DNA from: an uncultured Clostridia bacterium
GTDB lineage: Bacteria > Bacillota > Clostridia > Oscillospirales > Oscillospiraceae
Assembly: GCA_947170435.1 (NCBI GenBank)
Contig: CAMVTO010000001.1
Span: 1 to 60,779, forward strand
Length of the DNA stretch: 60,779 nt
Direction of reading: 5' to 3'
Positions 34,939-43,580 of this stretch are shown in pieces. A model generated the notes under the pieces. The model was not told the origin of the DNA, ran no database searches, and worked only from the letters and a program-made list of their open reading frames with translations. Each line of letters starts with the position of its first letter. Positions within the stretch are counted from its first letter, which is position 1. Both the position numbers and the translations under genes were made by a program.

Positions 34939-35154
34939 AATCTTTTCAATCGCAATCATCAATTCATGCGGCGGAATATCCAGCGCGTGCGCGATTTTGA
35001 ACAGCGTTTCCAACGTCGGGCTGCGCAAGCCGCGTTCGATTTTGCTGTAATGCGTCCTGTCCAGTCCCGCAAGGCCGCTCAATACCTCCTGCGACAAGCC
35101 CTTTTCCAGACGGAATCTCCGAAACACCGCTCCAACCGACACAGCATCCAACAT
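34930..35154 (-). CDS. Small XRE-family (HTH) regulator
   Basis: A 74-residue protein that is almost entirely one Cro/C1-type HTH: FRLEKGLSQEVLSGLAG, then LDRTHYSKIERGLRSPTLETLFKIAHALDIPP. Such single-domain regulators control their own divergent partner, as in small phage or toxin-antitoxin units. AAGGAGAG precedes the ATG. It is divergent from the 54-residue gene at 35258; the shared 103-bp gap has an 18-bp palindrome over the partner's -35 box. The last codons GAG ACT TGA belong to the flanking repeat. Confidence 0.85.
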   Translation of the reverse strand: MLDAVSVGAVFRRFRLEKGLSQEVLSGLAGLDRTHYSKIERGLRSPTLETLFKIAHALDIPPHELMIAIEKIET

Positions 35155-35202
35155 ACAAGCATCTCTCCTTGCCCGTATGGTAACAATCAGAAGATAATTT
35201 AT

Positions 35203-35240
35203 TGAGGTCAGTTGACCTCATATTGGAAATATGTTATGCT
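35203..35240 (+). promoter_or_regulatory. Promoter with palindromic operator, XRE cassette
   Basis: Palindrome TGAGGTCA-GT-TGACCTCA (35203-35220) covers the -35 box TTGACC (35212-35217). After a 17-bp spacer follows TATGCT (35235-35240). Transcription would start near 35246, just before the ribosome site of the small gene. The most likely ligand is the adjacent XRE regulator. Confidence 0.8.
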
Positions 35241-35257
35241 GTGCAAGGGGTGATTAT

Positions 35258-35422
35258 GTGGAACATCTATACAAAAAGCTCTATTATAAGCTCTTTGCCA
35301 TCTTAGCCGACGCGGTAGAGCTCCTTGAAGCCGGAAAGGTGTCAGAAGCGAAAGACCTGCTCAACAAGACCCAGCGCGAGGCGGAAGAGTTTTATATAGA
35401 AAGCGACAACGCAGAGACCTGA
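35258..35422 (+). CDS. Small helical protein, partner of the XRE regulator
   Basis: A 54-residue acidic helical protein of unknown function. Its core YYKLFAILADAVELLEAGKV, continuing as SEAKDLLNKTQREAEE, looks like two amphipathic helices of the kind seen in short phage- or element-borne proteins of Clostridia. The GTG at 35258 has AAGGGG 7 nt upstream. An in-frame ATG at 35231 lies upstream of the predicted transcription start and is rejected. The last codons GAG ACC TGA belong to the flanking repeat. It could be the regulated product of a two-gene unit, but no toxin motif is visible. Confidence 0.65.
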   Translation: MEHLYKKLYYKLFAILADAVELLEAGKVSEAKDLLNKTQREAEEFYIESDNAET

Positions 35423-35567
35423 CCCCCAAGGGGGATTCCAAAGGGGGAGCCGCGGCTCTCCCTTTCGGTCGTTTCAAGGGGGTGTGGGGGGAAATCGAAA
35501 TCCCCCCACGACTTTCTCTTTGGCGGGCGACACCGTTTCTCTTTCCTAGAAAGAGAAATGGGGTCGC
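35414..35567 (+). repeat. Right flanking repeat of the XRE cassette
   Basis: Inverted partner of 34781-34938 with the same module order: GAGACCTGA, CCCCCAAGGGGG, AGGGGGAGCC hairpin, GGTCGTTT, GTGGGGGGA / TCCCCCCAC hairpin around AATCGAAA, GGCGGGCG, then ACCGTTTCTCTTTCC / AGAAAGAGAAATGG. Confidence 0.8.
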
Positions 35568-35594
35568 AAAAAGCCCCGGTTTTCATGCGAGGGA

Positions 35595-35628
35595 AGAAAA
35601 AAACACCGCCTTTCGGCGGTGCTTTTCT
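35595..35628 (-). terminator. Intrinsic terminator of rpsT
   Basis: CACCGCC / GGCGGTG stem with a 4-nt loop (35604-35621), followed on minus by TTTTTTTC. The plus side also has a T-rich run. Confidence 0.85.
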
Positions 35629-35637
35629 TTTTGCCAA

Positions 35638-35901
35638 TCAGTTCAGGCCGTTGAGCTTCAGCGTCAGCGCGCTCTTCTTGTGCGCGGCGTTGTTCTTGTG
35701 CAGAATGCCCTTCGCCACAGCCTTGTCCACGGACTTGACCGCGACCTTGTAAGCGCCCTCGGCCTCGGTGCGATTGCCCTCCGCGACAGCAGCGTCAAAC
35801 TTCTTCAGCGTGGTCTTGAGAGCGCTGCGCTCCGCCTTGTTACGGGCGTTGCGAACCTCGGTAAGCTGCACACGCTTCTTGGCAGACTTGATATTCGGCA
35901 A
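35638..35901 (-). CDS. rpsT: 30S ribosomal protein S20
   Basis: An 87-residue basic helical protein that binds 16S rRNA in the 30S body. The sequence PNIKSAKKRVQLTEVRNARNKAERS and the ending HKNNAAHKKSALTLKLNGL are family-typical. It starts at TTG 35901 with a very strong ribosome site (GGAGGAGGTG, 6 nt spacing). S20 is often made from a non-ATG start, which allows feedback control of translation. Monocistronic: own promoter and terminator, divergent from gpr. Confidence 0.95.
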   Translation of the reverse strand: MPNIKSAKKRVQLTEVRNARNKAERSALKTTLKKFDAAVAEGNRTEAEGAYKVAVKSVDKAVAKGILHKNNAAHKKSALTLKLNGLN

Positions 35902-35956
35902 ACCAAACACCTCCTCCGAATCCGTTCTACGATGAGTTTCCATCGTGCAGTTAGGT

Positions 35957-35985
35957 ATTTTAGCAAAGATCGTCCAGAAATGCAA
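35957..35985 (-). promoter_or_regulatory. Sigma-A promoter of rpsT
   Basis: Minus strand TTGCAT (35980-35985), 17-bp spacer, TAAAAT (35957-35962). Confidence 0.8.
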
Positions 35986-36016
35986 GCATTTTTTTCGCTT
36001 TTCTGTGGCTTTTTTT

Positions 36017-36045
36017 GAATCAAACAAGACTTGGCGGCGATACTA
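36017..36045 (+). promoter_or_regulatory. Possible forespore (sigma-G-like) promoter of gpr
   Basis: GAATC (36017-36021), 17-bp spacer, GATACTA (36039-36045), close to the sigma-G pattern GHATR/CATHHTA with one deviation in each box. gpr is forespore-expressed in Bacillus. No sigma-A-like pair was seen here. Confidence 0.4.
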
Positions 36046-36084
36046 TTCCTGAGATACAAGATTTTGTGGAAGAAGGTCGAAAAA

Positions 36085-36963
36085 ATGTGGCAAAGACGGA
36101 CCGATCTCGCGCTGGAAGCGCACGAATTATGGCGGCAGAACGTGGGCGAGCGTCCCGGCGTGACCACGCGCGAGCAGGACGCCTTCGGCTACGGCGTAAC
36201 CGTGGTGGAGGTATCCGAGAACGCGGCGGCCCGCGCGCTGGGCAAACCCATGGGAACGTATATCACCCTTGACCTCAAGCCTTACTGGTCGCATACCGAG
36301 GACGCGCTGGAGCGGGCGGCGACGGCGGTGGGCGCGGAGCTGCGCTCCCTGATCCCCGGCGCGAAAACCGCGCTGGTGGTGGGTCTTGGCAACGACGCCA
36401 TGACGCCGGACGCCATCGGCCCGCAGGTGGCGGAGCATGTGCTGGTCACGCGGCATTTAATGCGCGACGAAGCGTTCGCGTCGCTCACCGCGGTCAGCGT
36501 GCTGGTGCCGGGGGTGCTGGGCCGCACGGGCATGGAGGCGGCGGAGACCATCCGCGGCGCGGTGCGCATGGTGCATCCCGACGTACTCATCGCGGTGGAC
36601 GCGCTCGCGTCGCGCTCGCTGGAGCGGGTCTGCACCACGGTCCAGCTCTCCGATACCGGTATCGTACCCGGCTCCGGCGTCGGCAACCGTCGCCGCGCGC
36701 TCAATCGTGCGACTCTGGGCATTCCGGTCATTGCGGTAGGCGTACCGACCGTGGTGGACGCCGCTACGCTGGCGCTGGATATTTTAGAGGAGGCCGGCGC
36801 GGAGAGCGTCGACCCCGCGGCGCTCAAGGGGCATGGCGGCGTGATGGTCACGCCGCGGGACATCGACGCGCAGATCCGGGAACTGAGCCGCGTCGTGGGC
36901 TACGGCATCGACCTCGCGCTCCAGCCGCTCTCCTACGCGGAGCTGTGCGCGCTGATGGGGTAG
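36085..36963 (+). CDS. gpr: Spore germination protease GPR
   Basis: A 292-residue endopeptidase that degrades the small acid-soluble spore proteins during germination; it is made as a zymogen in the forespore. Seen: the N-terminal RTDLALEAHEL with the pro-peptide processing region, VVGLGNDAMTPDAIGPQV, VPGVLGRTGMEAAE, DALASRSLERVCTTVQLSDTGIVPGSGVGN, and a C-terminal MVTPRDIDAQIRELS. AAGAAGGT precedes the ATG at 36085. It is strong evidence that the organism forms endospores. Confidence 0.95.
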   Translation: MWQRRTDLALEAHELWRQNVGERPGVTTREQDAFGYGVTVVEVSENAAARALGKPMGTYITLDLKPYWSHTEDALERAATAVGAELRSLIPGAKTALVVGLGNDAMTPDAIGPQVAEHVLVTRHLMRDEAFASLTAVSVLVPGVLGRTGMEAAETIRGAVRMVHPDVLIAVDALASRSLERVCTTVQLSDTGIVPGSGVGNRRRALNRATLGIPVIAVGVPTVVDAATLALDILEEAGAESVDPAALKGHGGVMVTPRDIDAQIRELSRVVGYGIDLALQPLSYAELCALMG

Positions 36964-36967
36964 GGGA

Positions 36968-36996
36968 TTGTCAAAAACCGGCGAATATGGTAGAAT
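36968..36996 (+). promoter_or_regulatory. Sigma-A promoter of nadE
   Basis: TTGTCA (36968-36973), 17-bp spacer, TAGAAT (36991-36996). The leader of about 95 nt holds a GAGGG/CCCTC stem and a CCGCT/AGCGG stem. Confidence 0.8.
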
Positions 36997-37098
36997 TTTC
37001 GCGGCTAAGAGGGAGCGGGCCGCCCCTCTTGCTCACTGTTATTGTTATATTGGTTTTCCGCTCGCTGTCAAGCGGAAATTCAAGGGGAGGGCATGACC

Positions 37099-37872
37099 AT
37101 GAACGATTTCAACGCCAAACAACAATTACCCGGGCTTCTCGACTGGATGCGCGCACAGATGAAGGAGTGCTATGGCAAGACCGCCGTCGTCGGCATCTCC
37201 GGCGGCAAGGATTCCAGCGTCATCGCAGCGCTGTGCTGCGCCGCCTACGGCAAGGAGAACGTGGTGGGCGTGCTGATGCCCGACGGCGTGCAGCCTGACA
37301 TCGACTACTCCAACGGACTTGTCGAGTTCCTCGGCATCCGGCACTACACCGTCAATATCCACGCCGCCGTGCGCGGCGTGCTGGACGAGATGGAGCGGCT
37401 GAATCTCCCGCCCACGCGCCAGACGACCGTGAACCTGCCCAGCCGCATCCGCATGTCCACGCTCTACGCCATCGCGCAGAGCGTCGAGGGCGGCATCGTG
37501 ATCAACACCTCCAATCTCTCCGAGGACTGGGTGGGCTACTGCACCATCTACGGTGACAGCGCGGGCGCGTTTTCGCCCATCGGCATGTACACCACCGAGG
37601 AGGTCATCGCCATCGGCGCGGAGCTGGGTCTGCCGGAGAAATTCCTCATCAAGCCGCCCTCCGACGGCCTGACCGGTCTCACCGACGAGGACAACCTGGG
37701 CTTTACCTATCACGCGGTGAACGAGTACGTCCGCCGCGGCGTCGTGGACCCGAAGATCAAGGAGCAGATCGACGCCAAGCACCGCGCCAGCCGGTTCAAG
37801 TTCCGCACGCTGCCGGTGTACCACAACGGCCTGCCCATGGCGATCGCGGACGAAACGGATTATTACAAATGA
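37099..37872 (+). CDS. nadE: NAD synthase, ammonia-dependent type
   Basis: A 257-residue N-type ATP pyrophosphatase that amidates nicotinate adenine dinucleotide to NAD+. Seen: the PP-loop VVGISGGKDSSV, PSRIRMSTLYAIAQ, NTSNLSEDWVGYCTIYGDSAGAFSPIG, and KPPSDGLTGLTDEDNLGFTY. No glutaminase domain, so it uses ammonia or a separate glutaminase. Two ATGs are possible (37093, 37099); the second has better spacing to GGGGAGG. Confidence 0.93.
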   Translation: MNDFNAKQQLPGLLDWMRAQMKECYGKTAVVGISGGKDSSVIAALCCAAYGKENVVGVLMPDGVQPDIDYSNGLVEFLGIRHYTVNIHAAVRGVLDEMERLNLPPTRQTTVNLPSRIRMSTLYAIAQSVEGGIVINTSNLSEDWVGYCTIYGDSAGAFSPIGMYTTEEVIAIGAELGLPEKFLIKPPSDGLTGLTDEDNLGFTYHAVNEYVRRGVVDPKIKEQIDAKHRASRFKFRTLPVYHNGLPMAIADETDYYK

Positions 37873-37902
37873 GTGAAAATCGTGTCATTTGTTCATAATT
37901 TG

Positions 37903-38044
37903 TTTACATTCGATTCAAGATTCCGCCATAATTGTAGGGTATCTTAGTACTTGCAAAGGGGAACACTCCCCGATGTGATTTTCTCCCTCCTAAAATACAC
38001 ACAACACACAGAAGAAGCACCGCCGAAAGGCGGTGCTTCTTCTG
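37903..38044 (+). ncRNA. Candidate small RNA behind nadE
   Basis: A promoter-like pair TTTACA (37903-37908), 18-bp spacer, CATAAT (37927-37932) follows the nadE stop. A GGGG-AACACT-CCCC hairpin (37958-37971), a pyrimidine-rich single-stranded stretch TCTCCCTCCT (about 37982-37991) and the terminator at 38009-38044 come after it. A transcript of about 105 nt with no ORF would result. The architecture resembles Gram-positive regulatory RNAs that target ribosome sites. Alternatively this is only the nadE 3' end. Confidence 0.35.
38009..38044. terminator. Strong terminator between nadE and rnhA
   Basis: A 16-bp perfect stem (38009-38024 / 38029-38044, GAAA loop) with CACCGCC at the top. It separates convergent genes. 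The flanking T runs are weak, but the stem is very stable. Confidence 0.75.
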
Positions 38045-38045
38045 T

Positions 38046-38483
38046 TCATTTATATTTCCGGCTTTCCGCCACCGCCAGCGCGTCGCAGCGGTTGTTGTAG
38101 TCGTTGTCCGCGTGACCCTTGACCCAGTGATAGCGCATCTCATGGGGCGCGAGGAGCGTCAGCAGCGTCTCCCAGAGGTCGACGTTCAGCGCGGGCTTTT
38201 TGTCGCTCTTGATCCAGCCCTTTTTCTGCCAGCCGTACACCCAGCCCAAAGAGAGCGCGTCGATGACGTACTTTGAATCCGAGTGCAGCTCGACAATGCA
38301 CGGCTCCTTAAGCTGGCGCAGCGCCTCAATGACCGCCATGAGCTCCATGCGGTTGTTGGTGGTCTCCGCCGCGCCGCCGGAAAGCTCCTTCTCGTAGGCG
38401 CCGTACTTGAGCACCGCGCCCCAGCCGCCCGGGCCGGGGTTGCCGGAGCACGCGCCGTCGGTGTAAATCTCTACGGTTTTCAT
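38046..38483 (-). CDS. rnhA: Ribonuclease HI
   Basis: A 145-residue RNase HI that cuts the RNA strand of RNA-DNA hybrids (R-loops, primers). Seen: [20 protein letters not shown] with the first catalytic Asp, [15 protein letters not shown] with the Glu, [12 protein letters not shown] with the second Asp, and [18 protein letters not shown] with the last. GGAGG and AAAGGG precede the ATG. Its first ten codons are found a second time 125 bp upstream (38578-38608) in synonymous form. Confidence 0.95.
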   Translation of the reverse strand: MKTVEIYTDGACSGNPGPGGWGAVLKYGAYEKELSGGAAETTNNRMELMAVIEALRQLKEPCIVELHSDSKYVIDALSLGWVYGWQKKGWIKSDKKPALNVDLWETLLTLLAPHEMRYHWVKGHADNDYNNRCDALAVAESRKYK

Positions 38484-38577
38484 CCCTTTGTCCTCCGACG
38501 GCGCTTGCCGTCATCTTTCGCGGTTGCCGCGCCAGCGGCGAGCGAAAGGACATCACTCGAATTTGCGAAGCAATATT

Positions 38578-38608
38578 CGCCGTCGGTATAGATTTCGACT
38601 GTTTTCAT
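38578..38608 (-). pseudogene. Duplicated 5' fragment of an rnhA gene
   Basis: The 31 bases encode [10 protein letters not shown], exactly the first ten residues of rnhA at 38046-38483. All five base differences from the true gene are silent. The reading then leaves the family (EYCFANSSDVLS) and runs into the real rnhA start. A GAGG ribosome-like site precedes it. This looks like a remnant of a second, diverged rnhA copy or of an insertion event. Confidence 0.7.
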
Positions 38609-38746
38609 AAAAGCCTCGCAGAGTTTGCCGCCCGCAGGCGGCAAAGAATCCAAATTCGTTTTTTCTGACGACATGCGCGTCAGAAAAACACTTTACGCGG
38701 AGCGCCCGTGCGCCTTTGGCGTGCGGGAAGCGCAGCGAATCCTACT

Positions 38747-38770
38747 CAAAAAAGTGCTTGCACTTTTTTG
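38747..38770 (-). terminator. Intrinsic terminator of greA
   Basis: CAAAAAAGTGC / GCACTTTTTTG palindrome 4 bp after the greA stop, ending on minus in a T6 run. The rest of 38484-38746 holds the rnhA fragment and several GC palindromes (for example 38624-38646 and 38661-38690) without any gene. Confidence 0.75.
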
Positions 38771-38773
38771 AAG

Positions 38774-39277
38774 CTAAAATCTGCTGATTTCCAGCGACGC
38801 GTCGTCCTCACCCTGCTCGATGGCGCGGATCTCCACCGTGTACTTCATCTCGGGGCTGACCACGATCTCCACGCGGTCGCCCACCTTGTGCCCCATCAGC
38901 GCCTTTGCCACCGGCGACTCCTTGCTGATGAGGCCGCGGAGCGCGTCCTGCCGGATGGTAGTGACGATGCGGATGGTCTGCTCCTTGCCCAGCTTCTCGT
39001 TGAACATGGTCACCTTACTGAACAGGTTCACCGCGTCCGCCTTCTGCTTCACGTCCACGACCTTCGCCGTGGCAATCATCTTCTCCAGATACCGCATACG
39101 GCTGTCGTTGCGGCGCTGGGCGTCCTTCGCCGCCTTGTATTCATAGTTCTCGCTGAGGTCGCCGAAGGCGCGGGCGGTCTTGACGTCCTCCATGATCTTG
39201 GGCCGGATGTTCAGCCTCCGGTCCTCCAGCTCCGCTTTCATCTTGTCGATATCGACCTGTGTCAGTTCATCGTACAT
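38774..39277 (-). CDS. greA: Transcription elongation factor GreA
   Basis: A 167-residue Gre factor that stimulates transcript cleavage by backtracked RNA polymerase. An N-terminal coiled coil (about 1-80, with ARAFGDLSENYEYKAAKDAQ at the acidic tip) precedes a C-terminal FKBP-like domain (SKESPVAKALMGHKVGDRVEI). It is slightly longer than usual because of a 10-residue insert after the coiled coil. It follows the small membrane-protein gene by 5 bp and is probably cotranscribed with it. Confidence 0.92.
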   Translation of the reverse strand: MYDELTQVDIDKMKAELEDRRLNIRPKIMEDVKTARAFGDLSENYEYKAAKDAQRRNDSRMRYLEKMIATAKVVDVKQKADAVNLFSKVTMFNEKLGKEQTIRIVTTIRQDALRGLISKESPVAKALMGHKVGDRVEIVVSPEMKYTVEIRAIEQGEDDASLEISRF

Positions 39278-39282
39278 GGTGA

Positions 39283-39510
39283 TTATTTCGCTTCCTTATC
39301 ATTATTCCGAAAATAACTTTTTTCTGTTCGGTCTTGCCGAATCCCGAGAAGGATCAACACCGCACCGGTCAGCACAATGAGGCCGCAAATCAGCTTGTCC
39401 GTCGTTGTGGGCGCAGCGAGAATCGCAGCAGCACCGAAGAAGATCAGCGCAATACCTACGGCGATCTTGCCCTTGGCGGTCTGTAAAACGCGGGTCTGGC
39501 CAAATTTCAT
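39283..39510 (-). CDS. Small two-helix membrane protein upstream of greA
   Basis: A 75-residue protein with two membrane helices (about 15-33 and 39-58) and a charged C-terminus. I do not recognise the family. AAAGGAG precedes the ATG, and an 18-bp palindrome lies just upstream (39527-39544). Its 5-bp distance to greA indicates one transcript; no functional link is known. Confidence 0.7.
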   Translation of the reverse strand: MKFGQTRVLQTAKGKIAVGIALIFFGAAAILAAPTTTDKLICGLIVLTGAVLILLGIRQDRTEKSYFRNNDKEAK

Positions 39511-39526
39511 GGTGGACTCCTTTCTT

Positions 39527-39544
39527 CCCCGCTATATAGCGGGG
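39527..39544. promoter_or_regulatory. Perfect 18-bp palindrome before the greA unit
   Basis: CCCCGCTATATAGCGGGG. It lies 17-34 bp upstream of the start of the 75-aa gene, next to the ribosome site. It could be an operator or a leader hairpin. The remaining gap up to gyrA holds repeat modules. Confidence 0.55.
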
Positions 39545-39559
39545 TACTACCTGACACCG

Positions 39560-39830
39560 CACGCGGCTCCCCGCCGCCCCGCTGTGTGCAAGGCAGAGGC
39601 TTGGTCCGTCGTTCGTTTTAAGCGGTAGACGCAAGTTTCTTTACGATGAAAGGTCATGCCGCGGGGAGCGGCAGCTTGCACCGTCAATTCGACGTTGGAA
39701 ACCAGCGCATCAGAATACAGAAGGTATCTGCAAATCCCAAGAAACCCGCCCCAAAAGGCGCTTTTCCTTCTACGGAAGTCTGAAACCATTTCTTCCTTTT
39801 CAAGAAAAAGGAAGAAACGGTTTCAGGAAA
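39560..39830 (-). repeat. Modular intergenic repeat behind gyrA (minus orientation)
   Basis: From the gyrA side: CCTGAAACCGTTTCTTCC hairpin (39782-39827), GACTTCCGTAGAAG, a GCGCC/GGCG stem, GATACCTTC, then a TCAATTCGAC / CGAACGACG...CCTTGCACAC module. The latter module recurs at about 53957-54035 in the opposite orientation. Confidence 0.7.
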
Positions 39831-39852
39831 TCGCTCTTATTCTTGAAGAATA

Positions 39853-42348
<2,496 letters not shown>

Positions 42349-42370
42349 GGATGAATGATCCTTTCTGAAA

Positions 42371-43558
42371 TTACAGCTTCTTCAGCCGCGCCAGCTCAAA
42401 CTGGGCAAGGTCGTTTACGGTCTTGGCCTTGCTCTCCCAGTCGGAGGGCACGAAGCAAAGGGCGTAGTCGTTGAGCAGGTACACGCCGCCGCGGACGGGG
42501 AAGAAGTCCCGCACCTCGCCGAAGACGTTGTCCCTGTGCTCCTTCTTGTCAAAGAGGATGGGGGAGAGCTTGTGCCACTTGCGCTCGGCAAGGTTCATTG
42601 CCACCTGCCCGATGTACACGGTGTCGTCCAGCTTCCACCACATGCCCGCCTTGTTCATCAGGCTGACGCCGGCCGCGGTGCTGCTGAACATCTTGATGAG
42701 GTGTCCGTCTTGCTTGATCTCGTAGAGGCACAGCTCCGCGCTGCCCAGAGACCAGCCGGGACAGGAGAACACACGCCCGTTCACACTGGTGAGCATGCCG
42801 CCCATCTCCATGTCCTGCACGCTGGTGCAGGCGTTCATGGAGAGGTAGTTGACCTCCTCGGGATGGTTGAACGGGAAGCGCAGGGTACACAGCTCACAGC
42901 CGTCCAGTGACAGATACAGCTTGCCCTCCACCACCGCAAGACCGGTGAAGTCAATGCCGAGGTTATCCTCGGGATTGCGGACATCCACGATACCCCTGGG
43001 CTTGACCCAGTCGTAGAGTGGGAGCTGCTTTTTCATATCCGGCAGCTCCAGGTTGTCCTGCTCGCCGCTGGGCAGCTCCACCTGCATCAGGGACTGATCG
43101 GCATGATCGAGCAGGTAGTACGACCCGCCGTAGAGGATGGCGCGCGCCATCTTTGGTCCCACGTTCAGGCTGTAGTTTGTGAAGTTCTCCTCGGTGGTCG
43201 CCCACAGCACGCGGCTCTCGCCGCTGCCGGGATCACGCTCAATCAGCCGCATACCGAACTGGTCGGAGCGCTTATCGCTGCAATCCTGCCAGTAGTAGAC
43301 CTTTCCTCCATGATAGCCGAGGCCGCACATGCGCACGGTGCTGTTCCACTTGGTCAGCGCCGAGGCTTTTTTAGTGATTTCATTATAGAAGCACAGGCGC
43401 TCGTCGTTGGCGATGAAATAGAGTCCCTTGCCCGGCACGCGCACCATCAGCTGGTTTTTTTCCGAGCATTCCGGCGTCTCGCTCACGAGGGACGCGCCAC
43501 AGGTGGGGCAGGTCTTCGTACCTTCCGTCACGATCGCGCCGCATTTTTTGCAGATCAT
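42371..43558 (-). CDS. Zinc-ribbon protein with propeller-like repeats, between gyrB and gyrA
   Basis: A 395-residue protein of unknown function. Residues 1-25 are a zinc ribbon ([20 protein letters not shown]). The rest consists of repeated short beta blades ([77 protein letters not shown]) like DUF5050-type propellers. No signal peptide or membrane helix, so it should be cytoplasmic. GGAGGGAGA precedes the ATG. Its place between the two gyrase genes, 22 bp from each, implies cotranscription. A role in gyrase function is speculative. Confidence 0.75.
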   Translation of the reverse strand: MICKKCGAIVTEGTKTCPTCGASLVSETPECSEKNQLMVRVPGKGLYFIANDERLCFYNEITKKASALTKWNSTVRMCGLGYHGGKVYYWQDCSDKRSDQFGMRLIERDPGSGESRVLWATTEENFTNYSLNVGPKMARAILYGGSYYLLDHADQSLMQVELPSGEQDNLELPDMKKQLPLYDWVKPRGIVDVRNPEDNLGIDFTGLAVVEGKLYLSLDGCELCTLRFPFNHPEEVNYLSMNACTSVQDMEMGGMLTSVNGRVFSCPGWSLGSAELCLYEIKQDGHLIKMFSSTAAGVSLMNKAGMWWKLDDTVYIGQVAMNLAERKWHKLSPILFDKKEHRDNVFGEVRDFFPVRGGVYLLNDYALCFVPSDWESKAKTVNDLAQFELARLKKL

Positions 43559-43580
43559 AGTCTCTCCCTCCGAAAAACTC

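Noticed and set aside
35231..35257. ATG at 35231 as start of the small cassette gene
   Set aside because: It overlaps the -10 box and lies upstream of the predicted transcription start; the GTG at 35258 has its own ribosome site.
38480..38674. A 64-codon gene upstream of rnhA
   Set aside because: It consists of the duplicated rnhA start plus unrelated sequence and overlaps the true rnhA start; better described as a fragment.
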